Below the pieces are notes generated by a model. It was given only the letters and a program-made list of their open reading frames with translations, made no database searches and was not told where the DNA came from. Below, piece by piece: positions 23,051 through 34,385 of a stretch of 64,000 nt of DNA (position 1 is its first letter; each line of letters starts with the position of its first letter). The DNA lies in contig OZ038453.1 in assembly GCA_964036195.1 (NCBI GenBank), positions 868,001 through 932,000 on the forward strand, written 5' to 3'. The DNA is from Sphaerolaimus hirsutus (Eukaryota; Nematoda; Chromadorea; Monhysterida; Sphaerolaimidae). The position numbers and the translations under genes are program-made.

Positions 23051-23061
23051 TATATAGAGAG

Positions 23062-23233
23062 CAGGGGCCAGATTTAATACTCCCTACAGATTTGTAGGGT
23101 AGGGCGTACGCCCGATAGATTTTTCAAAGTTCAGCCGCATCGACGCACATGCACCGAGAGCAAGCCGGTTAGTAAAATACACGAAACCATCCCTTAAGGT
23201 CGCCGATATTGCAAAATGACGGTTATCGCTTCG
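23062..23233. mobile_element. CAGGGGCC element, left part only, runs into gap
   Basis: Begins CAGGGGCCAGATTTAATACT, then TAGGGTAGGGCGTACGCCCG. Nearly identical to the left 160 bp of the complete element at 50674-50954. Its right half is lost in the N run. Confidence 0.85.
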
Positions 23234-23433
23234 NNNNNNNNNNNNNNNNNNNNNNNNNNNNNNNNNNNNNNNNNNNNNNNNNNNNNNNNNNNNNNNNNNN
23301 NNNNNNNNNNNNNNNNNNNNNNNNNNNNNNNNNNNNNNNNNNNNNNNNNNNNNNNNNNNNNNNNNNNNNNNNNNNNNNNNNNNNNNNNNNNNNNNNNNNN
23401 NNNNNNNNNNNNNNNNNNNNNNNNNNNNNNNNN
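23234..23433. other. Assembly gap (200 N)
   Basis: Exactly 200 unknown bases, so probably a placeholder. The left side is inside a CAGGGGCC element; the right side resumes inside the P palindrome equivalent to 35906 in unit B. Any open frame that spans it is meaningless. Confidence 0.99.
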
Positions 23434-23535
23434 CACTCACCTCAACTCGGTAGCCAATTTGCAGGGCATTTTCCATGACTTTGACACTTTGGCGAGACAT
23501 TTGACATTTTACAGGGGTCTGGGACTGCCCCCAGT
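23434..23535. repeat. P-type palindrome, right half
   Basis: TTTGCAGGGCATTTTCCATG through TTTTACAGGGGTCTGGGACTG. Equivalent to 35906-36003. The left half falls in the gap. Confidence 0.75.
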
Positions 23536-23624
23536 TGACAAGGAGATTGGTTGTCAACTGGGACTGGTTTCCATTCAAGTTGCGAATATTTGATGCGTCG
23601 CCCAACCAGGTTCAAATGCGCATA

Positions 23625-24059
23625 ACGTATTTCTTCTAATCGAACGACATACCTCCAACACAAGGTCATTACAGGTTTTGGCGCCTTTTTTCACCCCACC
23701 TACAGAAACATAAAACGGCAACCTCCAATAGAACGGCAGCTTCCAATAGAACGACAGGTATAAATTAGGTACGTTGTGAGAGTGTTTGAAGACGCACAGA
23801 TGTTTGAAAAATGAGTGGTGTGGTGAGGACATAAACGTGTTTAGAATTATAATTCTGGGGTGGTTTTCACATTTGTTTTTTGAATTCATGCTGTGATATA
23901 AAAATGTTGTTTCATCAAATGGACAATGTGTGAAAAGGATTAGTGAATAATTGAATGGCAGCCTAAAATAGAGACATACCTCTCATTGAACGGCACCTCC
24001 AATATAACGGCGGGTAAGTTAACGAAAAAATAAAACACCTTCAATTAGAAGAACTACGG
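23625..24059. mobile_element. F6-like element, second type (unit A)
   Basis: Left CGTATTTCTTCTAATCGAAC after TA, right TTCAATTAGAAGAACTACGG. Modules CCTCCAATAGAACGGCA repeat near both ends. The interior has no open frame of note. The unit B copy is 36095-36540. Confidence 0.7.
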
Positions 24060-24073
24060 TGCCAATATACCTA

Positions 24074-24486
24074 CCGTATTTACTCGAATAATTTCCCCAG
24101 GGAATTTTTTTTTCGTCAGACATTTTTGAGGGGGGAATTATTCAAGTGGAGGGATTATTATTTCATCACAATTTTCAAGCATGTTTTTATCACACTACAT
24201 ACACATGTATGCCCTGTTTCCATTGGTAGTGCACATAACATTGCATCTTTGCACTCCGATGTACTGCATTTCCATTCCATGAATCAAAGTACACACCGAT
24301 CTTTTGCATGCTTTCACTTGATCGATTCGTTTTTGTTAAAAGAATGTGAATGATCTACCTTCCGTCATTGGTGGGGGGGGGGAATTATTCAAGCGGGGGA
24401 ATTATTTTTTCCTCACTCATCTAACACTGGGGAATTATTCGAGGGGGGAATTATTCAAGTGGGGGGAATTATTCGATTAAAAACGG
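24074..24486. mobile_element. F3 element (unit A)
   Basis: 413 bp between TA and TA, left CCGTATTTACTCGAATAATT, right AATTATTCGATTAAAAACGG. Interior TTATTCAAGYGGGGGAATTA modules. Includes a 10-base G-run near 24373. The 75-codon frame at 24126 recurs in every unit because the element does. Confidence 0.85.
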
Positions 24487-24743
24487 TAAATTGTTTTTCC
24501 ACTTTGGCGCATGTGCACTTCAAAATGGCCCCAATACTACCTATTTTCTCGCGTTTATTACCATTTTTGTGTGTGAAAAAGCGTATTCTCTACTATGAAT
24601 TTCACGAAAATTTCTGACGAAATAATAAACCCCCCTCGAAATACTCCCCCCTCCAGAATGATGTACATCATGTATGCGATGTACATGATGTACTTATTAC
24701 TACTAATTTGCGTTGCAGATACACTTATACGCTCATTTGTGTA
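24487..24743. mobile_element. Fused F5 halves, left of N4
   Basis: An F5 right half (24537-24625) joins an F5 left half (24625-24743) at the shared GACGAAATAATAAACCCCCC words, as expected from recombination between internal repeats. ATGATGTACATCATGTATGC is the F5 core. Confidence 0.6.
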
Positions 24744-26322
24744 CAGGACCGATCACTCACATCCGACCATGAGCGATTTTTTTAGAAAATTATTCACCAC
24801 CCCAGAACTAGGGCATTTCGGCAAGGTCTGTTCCATGAAAAATAAAGTTCAAACATTTGCCTAAAAAAGTATATGGGCACCCCCCGCTGAAACCCACCTT
24901 GGGCCGTGTAAATGGGCCATATATTTTTTAATATTCTTTTTGGCTGATCACTCAAGTCCAACTGCGAGTGATTATCAACTTAAATCCTGCTTTTCAAGGC
25001 CAAATTTTGGCCTGAAATACAGAACATGTTCATGGCGAATTGCCAAATGCAACTTCAATGGCTTTTTTAGCGATAAAAATAGGATAATGATATTTTTTAG
25101 TTTGTATTGATTTGTATGGCGAACGCACTTCGTCAGAATTTTTATCGCAGTAATTTTTAACGCTGCAAAATGAAGCTATGAAAACGCTTTCACATTAAAG
25201 AGAAAGCCAGAGGCATTTTTTTAAAAACTTTCCCCGCTCAAATGCCAAATACCGTATTACCTCGAATTAACCCCCCCCTTGAATTAAACCCCCCCCTCGA
25301 AATACCCCCCCTAAATTTCAGCTGAGGAAATAATAACCCCCCCCCCCCCTCGAAATACCCCCCCTAAGATTGAGTGTAACGTGAACGTACATGACAAATA
25401 CCGCAGTTTGTGATCTGTACCATGCAGAACACACGTTAAAACTGATGATTAAGTGACGTTAGGGAAGGGTTTTTGTGTATATACAGTTATATATGCGTAT
25501 AAACACATATACATCAATGTAATTGTTCGATTTTTCTACGTCCGCGTACGGGGAATTTCCGAAAATTTCTGGCGAAATAATAGACCCCCCCCCTCGAATA
25601 AACCCCCCCCCTCGAATTATCCCCCCCTCAAATTTTGCTGGCGAAATAATAAACCCCCTGGGGTATTTCGAGGTAATACGGTATATCAAATTTGAGAACG
25701 TGTGAGGCGAACTTCGAAGATGTTACTTATTTCGTTCTGGGAAGAAAATTAGTACTGAGGGAAATGTAGCGAGGTTTTTTAAATTTCACCTTGCGTTTTC
25801 TCAAATTTGATTTATTTGGCATTTGAGTGGGGAAAGTTTTAAAAAATTGCCTCTGGCTTTCTCTTTAATGTGGAAGTGTTTTCATAGCTTCGTTTTGCAG
25901 CATAAAAAATTGCTGCGATAAAAATTGTGACGAAGCGTGTTCCGCCATACAAATCAATACAAACTAAAAAAATATCATTATCCTATTTTTATCGCTAAAA
26001 AAGCCATTGAAGTTGCAATTTGGCAATTCGCCATGAACATGCTCTGTATTTCAGGCCAAAATTCGGCCTTGAAAAGCAGGATTTTAGTTGATTATCACTC
26101 GCAGTCGGACTTGAGGGATCAGCCAAAAAGAGTATTAAAAAAATGTGGGCTGTATACACGGCCCAAGGTGGGTTCCAGCCAGGGGGTGCCCATATACTTT
26201 TTTAGACAAATGTTTGAACTTTATTTTTCATGGAACAGACCCGGCCGATATGCCCTAGTTCGAGGGTAGTGAATGATTTTCTAAAAAAATCGCTCATGGT
26301 CGGATGTGACTGATCGGTCCTG
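24744..26322. mobile_element. N4 long palindrome inserted in F5
   Basis: 1579 bp, termini CAGGACCGATCACTCACATC and GATCGGTCCTG, TA at 24742-24743 and 26323-26324. The uninterrupted site is visible in the F5 copy at 43693-44089 (ACACAAATGAG against TGTACAATTGTAC). Arms run about 500 bp each. An F5 element sits in the centre. Confidence 0.88.
25252..25681. mobile_element. F5 element at the centre of N4
   Basis: 430 bp between TA and TA, termini CCGTATTACCTCGAATTAAC and GGTATTTCGAGGTAATACGG. Interior C-runs. It separates the two N4 arms and so acts as the hairpin loop. Confidence 0.85.
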
Positions 26323-26546
26323 TACAGATGTACATCTATAGCCCCAATACTACCTATTTTCTCGCGTTTATTACCATTTTTGTGTGTGAAAAAGCGTATT
26401 CTCTACTACGAATTTCATGAAAATTTCTGACGAAATAATAACCCCCCCCCGTCGAATAAACCCCCCCTCGAATTACCCCCCCCCCCCTCAAATTTTGCTG
26501 GCGAAATAATAAACCCCCATGGGGGTATTTCGAGGTAATACGGTAT
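26323..26546. mobile_element. F5 right part, beyond N4
   Basis: Continues the F5 interrupted at 24743 and ends GGTATTTCGAGGTAATACGG before TA. Followed by 26547-26702 (TATGGCGTACAGTGC), which recurs at 48082 and 60243. Confidence 0.75.
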
Positions 26547-26702
26547 ATATGGCGTACAGTGCTATTATTTCCAGGATTTTAGATTTTTAATTTTGTAGAT
26601 AATTGACAGTATTAGGACTGATTTACATATAAAATATCAGTGTGCTTGAAAAATGCTTAATTTTGGCCTACATGTGAACCGGGTTTACATGCGCACCGGC
26701 AC

Positions 26703-27880
26703 TAACGATGGCAAAAAAAGATTCGAAAATTCGAAAACATTTTCGAATTTTCGAATTTTTTCGGAATTTTCGAATTTTTATTTCGCCCCTAGAAAAAACA
26801 CTTAAAAATCGATTTATTTTTCAAAAAATTTGAAAATTCGAAAATTCAAAAATAGTTTTCGAATTTTTTAGGGAATTCAAGGCAGCAAAAAACACTGTTA
26901 AGTTCAACGTGCTTAATAAATCAACAATTGATACGCGGCGCGTATGGAAAAGCGAAACGTAACAAAAAAAGAACGTTGAAATGTCATCCATGGCGGAAGA
27001 GGCGGACTTCGACACATCCGTTTTTTATACTGTATTTTCTCGAAATATCCCCCCCTCGAAATACCCACCTCAAAATTTACACTATTAATTTATAAACCCC
27101 CCCTCGAAATACCACCCCCCCCCCCCCCAATTTGGTGTATAGAGAACGTAATGCAGTTTGTGATCTGGGAAACACAGAACACACGTTAAAAACAATGCCT
27201 GTGTTGTGTAGAACAGGGGTTTGTACCATCTACGTAATATAAGTATATAGAGTCTTATAAAAGGCAGTTTTTGTTGCATTTTTTGACATCTGTGTTACCT
27301 ACAAACAACAATTTAGTACTCGGATTTTGAAAAATTTCTGGCAAAATAATACACCCCCCTCGAAATACCCACCCTCGTTTAACCCCACCCCAAGTTTCCA
27401 CTCTGAAAAAATAATATTTAAAGCCAATTTTGTATTTTATGCTGATATTTTATTTGACGCCAATATTAAAATTGTTGTTTTTATTGCCTTCGCTCTGTTG
27501 GTGAATTCAATGTATCAATGTGTGAATTAAATGAAGAAGCAGCACACGCGTTTGCATAACTCATTCCACCATTTTTAATGCTTATATATGGTTAAAATAA
27601 GGTCATAACAACTAAGCAGAACATGAAGACAGTCCAAATTCTGTGTTTAAAGCTTAAGATTCAATATTTTTCCAAAAAGATTCGAAAATTATTTGAAAAA
27701 ATTCGAAAACTAGCCAAAAAAATTCGAAAATTGCCAAAAAAGATTCAAAAATTCGAAATTCGAAAATTAAATTCGAAATTCAAAAATTATTTTGAAGAAA
27801 AATTCGAAAATTCGAAAATTCATTTCAGAAAAAACACTTAAAAAATTAAATACTTTTTTTTCGACTGTTTGCCATCGTTA
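26703..27880. mobile_element. H5 hAT-like element (keyword ATTCGAAAA)
   Basis: 1178 bp, termini TAACGATGGC/GCCATCGTTA, perfect 8-bp duplication ACCGGCAC (26695-26702 and 27881-27888). Units C and D at about 48233 and 60391 keep the single ACCGGCACAGACACC site. Arrays of AAAATTCGAAAATTCG fill 26718-26875 and 27655-27830. An F1-like element with its right terminus missing is nested at about 27031-27415. The 72-codon frame at 27623 is a translation of the array. Confidence 0.93.
27031..27415. mobile_element. F1-like element nested in H5, right end missing
   Basis: Left CTGTATTTTCTCGAAATATC after TA. Interior matches F1 at 12246-12680 (inverted): AGAACGTAA, ACACACGTTAAAA, CTCGTTTAACCCC. The right terminal CCGTATTT word is absent. 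Confidence 0.65.
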
Positions 27881-27938
27881 ACCGGCACAGACACCTCGAA
27901 ATCCCCCCCCCCCCCGTTGGAATGATGCGCATTGTGTA

Positions 27939-28165
27939 TAGTGATGTAAAGGCACCGGGGCACCGGTGCTCCGGTGCTGCGCACCGAAGGGCACCAGCAC
28001 CGGTGCTGGTGCAATGCCCTCGCAATTTTTAAAGGTGCCCTGCCGGTGCCGGTGCCATTTTTTTCAGAATAGCACCGGTGCCAGTGCGGTGCGGTGACTG
28101 TTTTTTCGGTGCCCCAGGGTGCCATGTGCCCCTTTCACGCGATGGGAAAGGTGCCGGTGCCCCCG
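27939..28165. mobile_element. H2 element, 3'-truncated (end of unit A)
   Basis: Starts TAGTGATGTAAAGGCACCGG. Dense GGCACCGGTGC words. No right terminus before CTACATGTGCACCGGGTTTA, a word that also precedes the element at about 26668. Confidence 0.75.
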
Positions 28166-28700
28166 ATCCGGTCTACATGTGCACCGGGTTTACATGCGCA
28201 GCGAGTTATCGCCGTTTTAACAACTATGGTAATTACTATCAAAATGACATTTTACCATCGCATCAAATTTGTTTGTCAAATGAACATAATCTGAACAAAT
28301 CTACTCAATGTGCCAACATAAGTGACTCAGAATGAGCTATTTTCATGAAAGATTATCACTTTTGAGTATTTTAATTAGGTAGGGCCATTCTAACTTGAAA
28401 ATATTGTGTGGGATGACAAACGGCACTATTTTTGGAGAAAACTGATCGAGGGGCATGCTTCTAAGCGGCTACGCATAGTGCACAGATTCGATTTGCATAT
28501 GCAAATGCGAGCGCGGCAAATGACTGCATTGGGCCAACACACGCTAGTTGACATCCCAAATTTGTGTCAACTCAATGTCAACTAAATAACACACAATAAT
28601 TTTTTAAAGCTTCACACTTAACAGAAACAATAAAACTTTTATTTAATTATATTTTATGGCCTGAGTGAATTCCTGCCTGGGATGAGACGATAGTCCAGGC

Positions 28701-28866
28701 GGCAGTCCCAGACCCTGTAAAAAGCCCTGTAAAATGTCAAATGTCATGCAAAGTGTCTAAAGTCATGGAAAATGCCGTGCAAAATGGCAACTCGGTTGCC
28801 ATTTTGCATGACTTTTGACACTTTGCATGACAGATGACAGGGCTTTTTACAGGGTCTGGGAGTGCC
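28701..28866. repeat. P1 palindrome (unit B)
   Basis: Same hairpin as 13606-13771 with CAGTCCCAGACCCTGTAAA arms. Confidence 0.85.
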
Positions 28867-29402
28867 CCCTGGCACAACCCCGGATTGTCATCTGGCGACC
28901 TAGATTGAACTCAATCGAGTTGACATCCAGTGTGTGTGGCGCCTTAAGGGGCTGTTTCAAACGTTTCTGTTTTCGTTTCCGCGAAATACGTAAAAAAATA
29001 TTTCTAGTTCATTTCATAAACGTCTCGAAGCGAAAGTGGTGAACAATGTGAGAAAAATGGATTCTAGTTCTAAATCTATGTTTGATCACTCTAAATCTCA
29101 ATTTAATCACCCCACTATTAGTTTCTTTACATGCCTATGGTAAGAGTATTTCGCAAAAGGAAACTCAAATGCGATTTTTAGTGAATACAATATCATCTTC
29201 ACTTGTCATTTGCTTACACAACTCTGAAATACCCACAGTACCGAATACTTTTTCCTACTTTAAAAAAAAAGTATTTAGATAAGTATCTATATTGGATCTA
29301 AGTATCAACTATGAGTACAATCGAATGTACGATCGTTTTTTACACTTGCAATCGATCAACCCAGCACCAAGTTATGCCTGGCCATCAGATGCAACACACC
29401 TG

Positions 29403-29591
29403 GGGGCAGTCCCAGACCCTGTAAAAAGCCACGTAAAATGTCAAGTGTCACGCAAAGTGTCCAAAGTCACGGAAAATGCCCTGCGAAATGGCAACCGAGT
29501 TGCCATTTTGCAGGGCATTTTCCATGAATTTTGACACTTTGCGTGACATTTGACAATTTACATGGCTTTTTACAGGGTCTGGGAATGGCAC
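29403..29591. repeat. P2 palindrome (unit B)
   Basis: Same hairpin as 14308-14496. No difference noticed by eye. Confidence 0.85.
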
Positions 29592-29957
29592 TGGTTGGTG
29601 TCGCGCCTCCACTTTCAATCAGGTTTTTCAATTCCAACTTTCCGGCCTTCGGCAACCTGGAAATTTTTTGCGATTTAAAAAAAAATCCAATTTCCTGATA
29701 AATAATTGTAATTATATTCGATTGGATGTATTTGCATACAGTTTATGTGTCGGTATTGACAGCGCATACACTAGTTGACACGTGTGTCAACTGGGCAGTG
29801 CCAAGCCCTGTAAAGTGTAAAGTAAAGTGTCAAATGTAAAGTCAAATGCAAAGTAAAGTGTCAATTGTCATGCAAAGTTCAGTAATAAAATCTTTTCTTT
29901 TTTGTTTTGATTGACACTGTACATTGCATTTGACTTTACGTTTGACACTTCACTTTA

Positions 29958-30276
29958 GACCCCGTTTACACGGATTTTTTGTGACGACTCGACAACAATA
30001 AAACGTTCAATAAGTTGAGTGAAACGTTCCATATTCATTAGAAAAAGTGGTCAAGTATACCTTCTATCTAGGCGAATATGCATGCCAAATTGCAGAATTG
30101 TGCTTGCAGCTCAAGAGTTATACCGTATTTCCTTGAAATACCCCCCCCCCTCTCGGGAGCACTATGAAACAATCACCCCCCGCGGGGTATTTCGAGGAAA
30201 TACGGTATATTTACATTCGAAAACATTTAGCTATTGTCGCTGGCTGTCGGAAGACTGTCCGACTACTGCAAAAGTG
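29958..30276. mobile_element. Truncated Harbinger-like element with F1 mini-element (unit B)
   Basis: Left terminus GACCCCGTTTACACGGATTT after TTA. The right terminus is deleted before GTGTGTGTAGGGTCC, the H1 empty site. The F1 mini-element occupies 30123-30205. Confidence 0.75.
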
Positions 30277-30499
30277 TGTGTGTAGGGTCCTTTAAACAAC
30301 TCACGCGCGTTTGATTACAGTCAAAAGTTGTTTCCCGAGTTTGCTTATCATTTTTGCCGGCTACGCTTGTTTTTGTTGCTTTCGGGAAAAATTGACGAAA
30401 TTTAGCGCTGGTACGAATTCTGAAATTTAAAAAAAAATCAGTATTTATGTGTACGTTTCCTTGTATTTTTCGGGGGAAAACGATAAATGGTTTGAAAAT

Positions 30500-30790
30500 G
30501 GCGCCATACACTGGATGTCAACTGGTTTTAGTGTCAAGTCAATTTTGGTTCAATTTAGGTCACGGGACAATTTTCAAGTGCACATGCGGCAATGTTGGAA
30601 AGAATCAATATTGCCATGTGCATTAATTGAACATAGTTTCATAGCCGTCAACGAAACTCTGAATGGAGACGAGTTGACATCCGATGACTCCCGATGTCAA
30701 CTGAGCTGACCGGTTTTTACATTAGGTTAATGTGTTGAACTAAAATCGAGTTGACACCAAACCCAGTTAACATCCAGTGTGTGTGGCGCC
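30500..30790. mobile_element. G1 GTTGAC inverted-repeat element (unit B)
   Basis: Bounded by GGCGCC, arms as at 17844-18134. Confidence 0.75.
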
Positions 30791-30987
30791 AGTGGGCCAG
30801 TTTGGAAAGTGTAAAAAGTGTTTTTGAATGTGTTAAAGGACTTTTGACACTTTGCATGACATTAGATATTTTACAGGGTTCGGGAGTGGATCCTGGTGGA
30901 AATTGCGCCAGTGGATAAGTGGCAAGAAAAGGTGATGCATCTTCAATGTTAAAATCAAAAGACGAGGAAAATGAATTAATGCAAATA

Positions 30988-31302
30988 CCGTATTTGCTTG
31001 AAAAATCCCCCTGGGGCATTATAATTTCCTCAGACATTTTTGATGGGGGAACTATTCGAGGGGGAAATTAATCAAGGGGGGAAATTACTATTTCGTCAAA
31101 CTTTTCGAGCATGTTTCGATCAAGTCATTTCACGACATGTGCATCATTAACACACACAATAAAGTGCCATTTTTGTTAAAATTAGACACAACAAATTGAT
31201 CAAATCTCTTAAGGGGGAATTATTCAAGGGGGGTCTAATTTTTCCTCACTCGTCTTACAGGGGGGGGAATTATTTAAGGGGGAACTATTCAAGCAAATAC
31301 GG
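30988..31302. mobile_element. F4 element (unit B)
   Basis: TA-flanked CCGTATTTGCTTGAAAAATC to TATTCAAGCAAATACGG. Confidence 0.85.
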
Positions 31303-31701
31303 TACTTGTCAACTTGCTGAATTTCCCCATGGTTGTGGACTGGCGGTAAGATTTCAAGTACTTAATATGGAGACACTTTATTTTACTTAACTTGAAAGTT
31401 ATTGTACACTTTTACAATTCACATATTTACCTATTGAGAGTAAAGATATAATCTTACCTTGATGAAGTCTCGGAAAAAGTTTGTGTCTAATTGATACAAC
31501 TGAAGTAAATTTACATCGGTAAAGTTTCTCTTAAATATTCAAGGCTGAGCGTATTTTCCGTATTTTAATTAAAATTTTCTTACGCTGGTTTCACGTTTTA
31601 CTGATTGATGGGTCAAATGTACCTAATTCTAATGATGTGCATTTACGTTACGAGAAAGTATAAAACATTGGACAAAATTTAAATGGTTTCAGTGCCAATT
31701 A

Positions 31702-32059
31702 CCGTATTTCTTCTAATATAAGGGCGCCCCTCTTTTTTTCGTCAACTTTTCAGTAATTCTTTTTCATGTTCTACCAAGGTTTTTCAAAGTGTTACGTCAC
31801 AGACAGTTCATAGAATGACGATACATAGAGTTCAGTACATTCAACATTTGAGGTTAAAATACCTAGCACCAAATCAATGGACCAAAGCCACTCAATCATA
31901 GCATCCGCTGATATATTTTCATTTTTTATGCACTTGGCACAATTCCAACACTTTGTGTACCTTCTATTGAAGACCGCCCTTCTATTTATTTCGTGGCCCA
32001 AATTAAGTCGAAAAAGTGTACCTTCTATTAGAGACGTCCTTCTATTAGCAATAATACGG
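31702..32059. mobile_element. F6 element (unit B), internally shortened
   Basis: CCGTATTTCTTCTAATATAA to CTATTAGCAATAATACGG, TA on both sides. Shorter than the unit A copy near its left end. Confidence 0.72.
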
Positions 32060-32347
32060 TAACAAGATAATTGCAGGTTGTCAAAATTGCTTATAATTGC
32101 AGGGTTATCAAAATCGGCAATTTTGATGCGGCCGAAATTTTCCGCAACGTAAAATTGGGCCCACCTTTTTTGACGTCGGTTGCACTCCCGACGGCAGTTG
32201 TAACATTTTTATGCGATCAAATGGCACTAAATGGAGAAAACTAATAAACCCATCAATCGAACTGGCGATAAGAAAGTGTCAAAAAATCACCCGGTAGAAC
32301 GGCAGGTAGAAATCATGTTGGGAGTGTGCCAAAACACAAAAATAATA

Positions 32348-34221
32348 CCGTATTTCCTCGAAATACCCCCCGGGGGGTGATTGTTTCATAGTGGTCCCGA
32401 GAGGGGGGGATTAAACGAGGGGGGGGGGTTATTATTTCGCCAGAAATTTTTTCAAATCCTAGTACAAAATCGTCGTTTGTGATGTACACTGGGGTAGAAA
32501 AATGCATCAATAACTGACATGTATAGACTCCTGTAGACTAATAAACACCTTCCCGATCAAGTCCGGCCCCCAATTTTTTACTTTACTTCTGACGTCCTAT
32601 CTACAGTTCTAGGACGCACCAGAAGCTGAAACTTGGGGTAGATATTGGTGCAACCCCCCTCTACTTCGCATGAATTGAAGGGGTCGCGGCGACCCCCTAC
32701 AGGGTGGGTCGCCGAGTGCAAAAAAAATTTGCAGCTTTTTTAGTGTCCCACACAGGTCCGGCCCCCACTGATTTCTTACACTGCGGGTGCCGTACCTCCA
32801 GCTGTGGGAGGGGTATAAATCTAAAATTTTGGGGATGTGTCCCCTACACCCCTCCCCTACTATACACTGGCCAGGCGGTTTTTGGCAACTCACCACAGTG
32901 TGGGGTGCAACGTTCAAAATTTAATAAAATGTTACTGTCCCACACAAGTACAGCATCCATATGAATTTCAAAAAATGGACACTTTTGTGTTGTTTAAACA
33001 CTAATGTGGTTGACAATGTGGAATAAGCATGAAATATCCTCTAAAAATATCTTTTCCAACCTAAAACTGCCCAGCACATGAACCCCACCCCCCAAGTGGG
33101 TGACAAAAAAATCACTTTTCACAACTTTTTTATTAGACACTTGAACTGCTGGTTTACAATAATTGATAGGTTAGGGTTAAAGGTTTCAAATTGTGTAAAG
33201 AACCTTACCTCCAAAATGCCTTCATAAGAAAATTTGCTGGGGGTAAATTTAAAATCGTAAATTTTGCCTATTTTTGTTCCTGCAATGATGCCATTTTTAC
33301 AATTTGAAATTCACCCCCAGCAAATTTTCTTATGAAGGCATTTGTGAGGTAAGGTTGTTTACACAATTTGAAACCTTTAACCCTTCCCTATAAATTATTG
33401 TAAACCAGCAGTTCAAGTGTCTAATAAAAAAGTTGTGAAAAGTGATTTTTTTGTCAGCCACCCGGGGGGATAAGATTCATGTGGTGGGCGGTTTTGGGTG
33501 GGATAAAATATTTTAGCGGATATTTCAGGTTTATGTCACATTATCAAATGCTCAAGTGTTAAAACAACACAAAAGTGTTCATTTTTTTAAATGAAATTAG
33601 GTGCTGGACTTGTGTGGGACCGTAATGTTTTAACAAACTTTTATCGCTGTGCCCCACACTGTGGTGAGTTGCCAAAAACCGCCTGGCCAGTGTATAGTAG
33701 GGGAGGGGTGTTGGGGACACATCCCCAAAATTTTAGATTTATACCCCTCCCACAGCAGGAGATCCGGCACCCGCAGTGTAGGAAATCAAGTGGGGGCCGG
33801 ACCTGTGCGGGACAGTGAAAACACCGCAATTTTTTTTCACATATATGGCGACCCCCTCTATAGTGTATCGCCGCTGCCCCATTTATTCATGAGGGGTAGT
33901 GGGGGGTTGCGCCTATGTACCACCCAAGTTTTAGTTTTCCATCCCTCCCACAACCGGAGATATGGCCTGCGAAGTGAAAAAAAAAATAGGCGGCCGGACT
34001 TGATCGGGAAGGTGTTTATTAGTGCGTAGATCGTATAAACACTGTTCTAACGTGATTCCGACATTGTTTTAACGTGTGTTCTGCACTACGCAGAACACAA
34101 ACTGCAGTATTTGTCATGTACGTTCTCTTTACACTCAATCTGGGGGGGTATTTCGAGGGGGGGGGGTGATTGTTTCATAATGGTCTCGAGAGAGGGGGGG
34201 GGGTATTTTGAGGAAATACGG
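32348..34221. mobile_element. F1 element private to unit B, interrupted by N1
   Basis: Left CCGTATTTCCTCGAAATACC, right GGTATTTTGAGGAAATACGG, TA at 32346-32347 and 34222-34223. Units A, C and D keep the continuous ATTAAACACATTAAAAGC region, confirming TA insertion. Without the nested N1 it is about 400 bp. Confidence 0.9.
32544..34016. mobile_element. N1 giant palindrome nested in F1
   Basis: 1473 bp, AACACCTTCCCGATCAAGTC to GACTTGATCGGGAAGGTGTT, with TA at 32542-32543 and 34017-34018. The related F1 at 11151-11603 shows the unfilled site ACTAATATTAGT. Arms at 32740-32900 recur inverted at 33650-33790. A second arm pair is 33120-33240 against 33315-33450. Frames up to 126 codons are palindrome translations. 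Confidence 0.9.
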
Positions 34222-34385
34222 TAAACACATTAAAAGCATCGATACACCGTTTTTATCAATACAGTGTGGGCCTAGGGCCAATGCATTTGGTTCGTGGTAA
34301 GGGAATGCCATTTTTTCAATTTTCAAACGCTACAACGTATCATTGGTTTGTTTTAAAAATGGCCGTTACTTTTTTCTGCAATTAA

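Larger units (their letters stand above)
13112..28204. repeat. Tandem unit A of the higher-order array
   Basis: Starts at GTTATCGCCGTTT and is colinear with B, C, D and E. It is the longest unit because of private insertions: Harbinger-like 15134-15603, H1 15666-17621, Harbinger-like 18786-19201, N2 20816-23050, a CAGGGGCC element near 23062, N4 24744-26322 and H5 26703-27880. The boundaries are set by the repeated landmark, so the true breakpoints are arbitrary within the repeat. Confidence 0.85.

Noticed and set aside
23084-23605. Frames spanning the N run
   Set aside because: Unknown bases cannot support a coding call.
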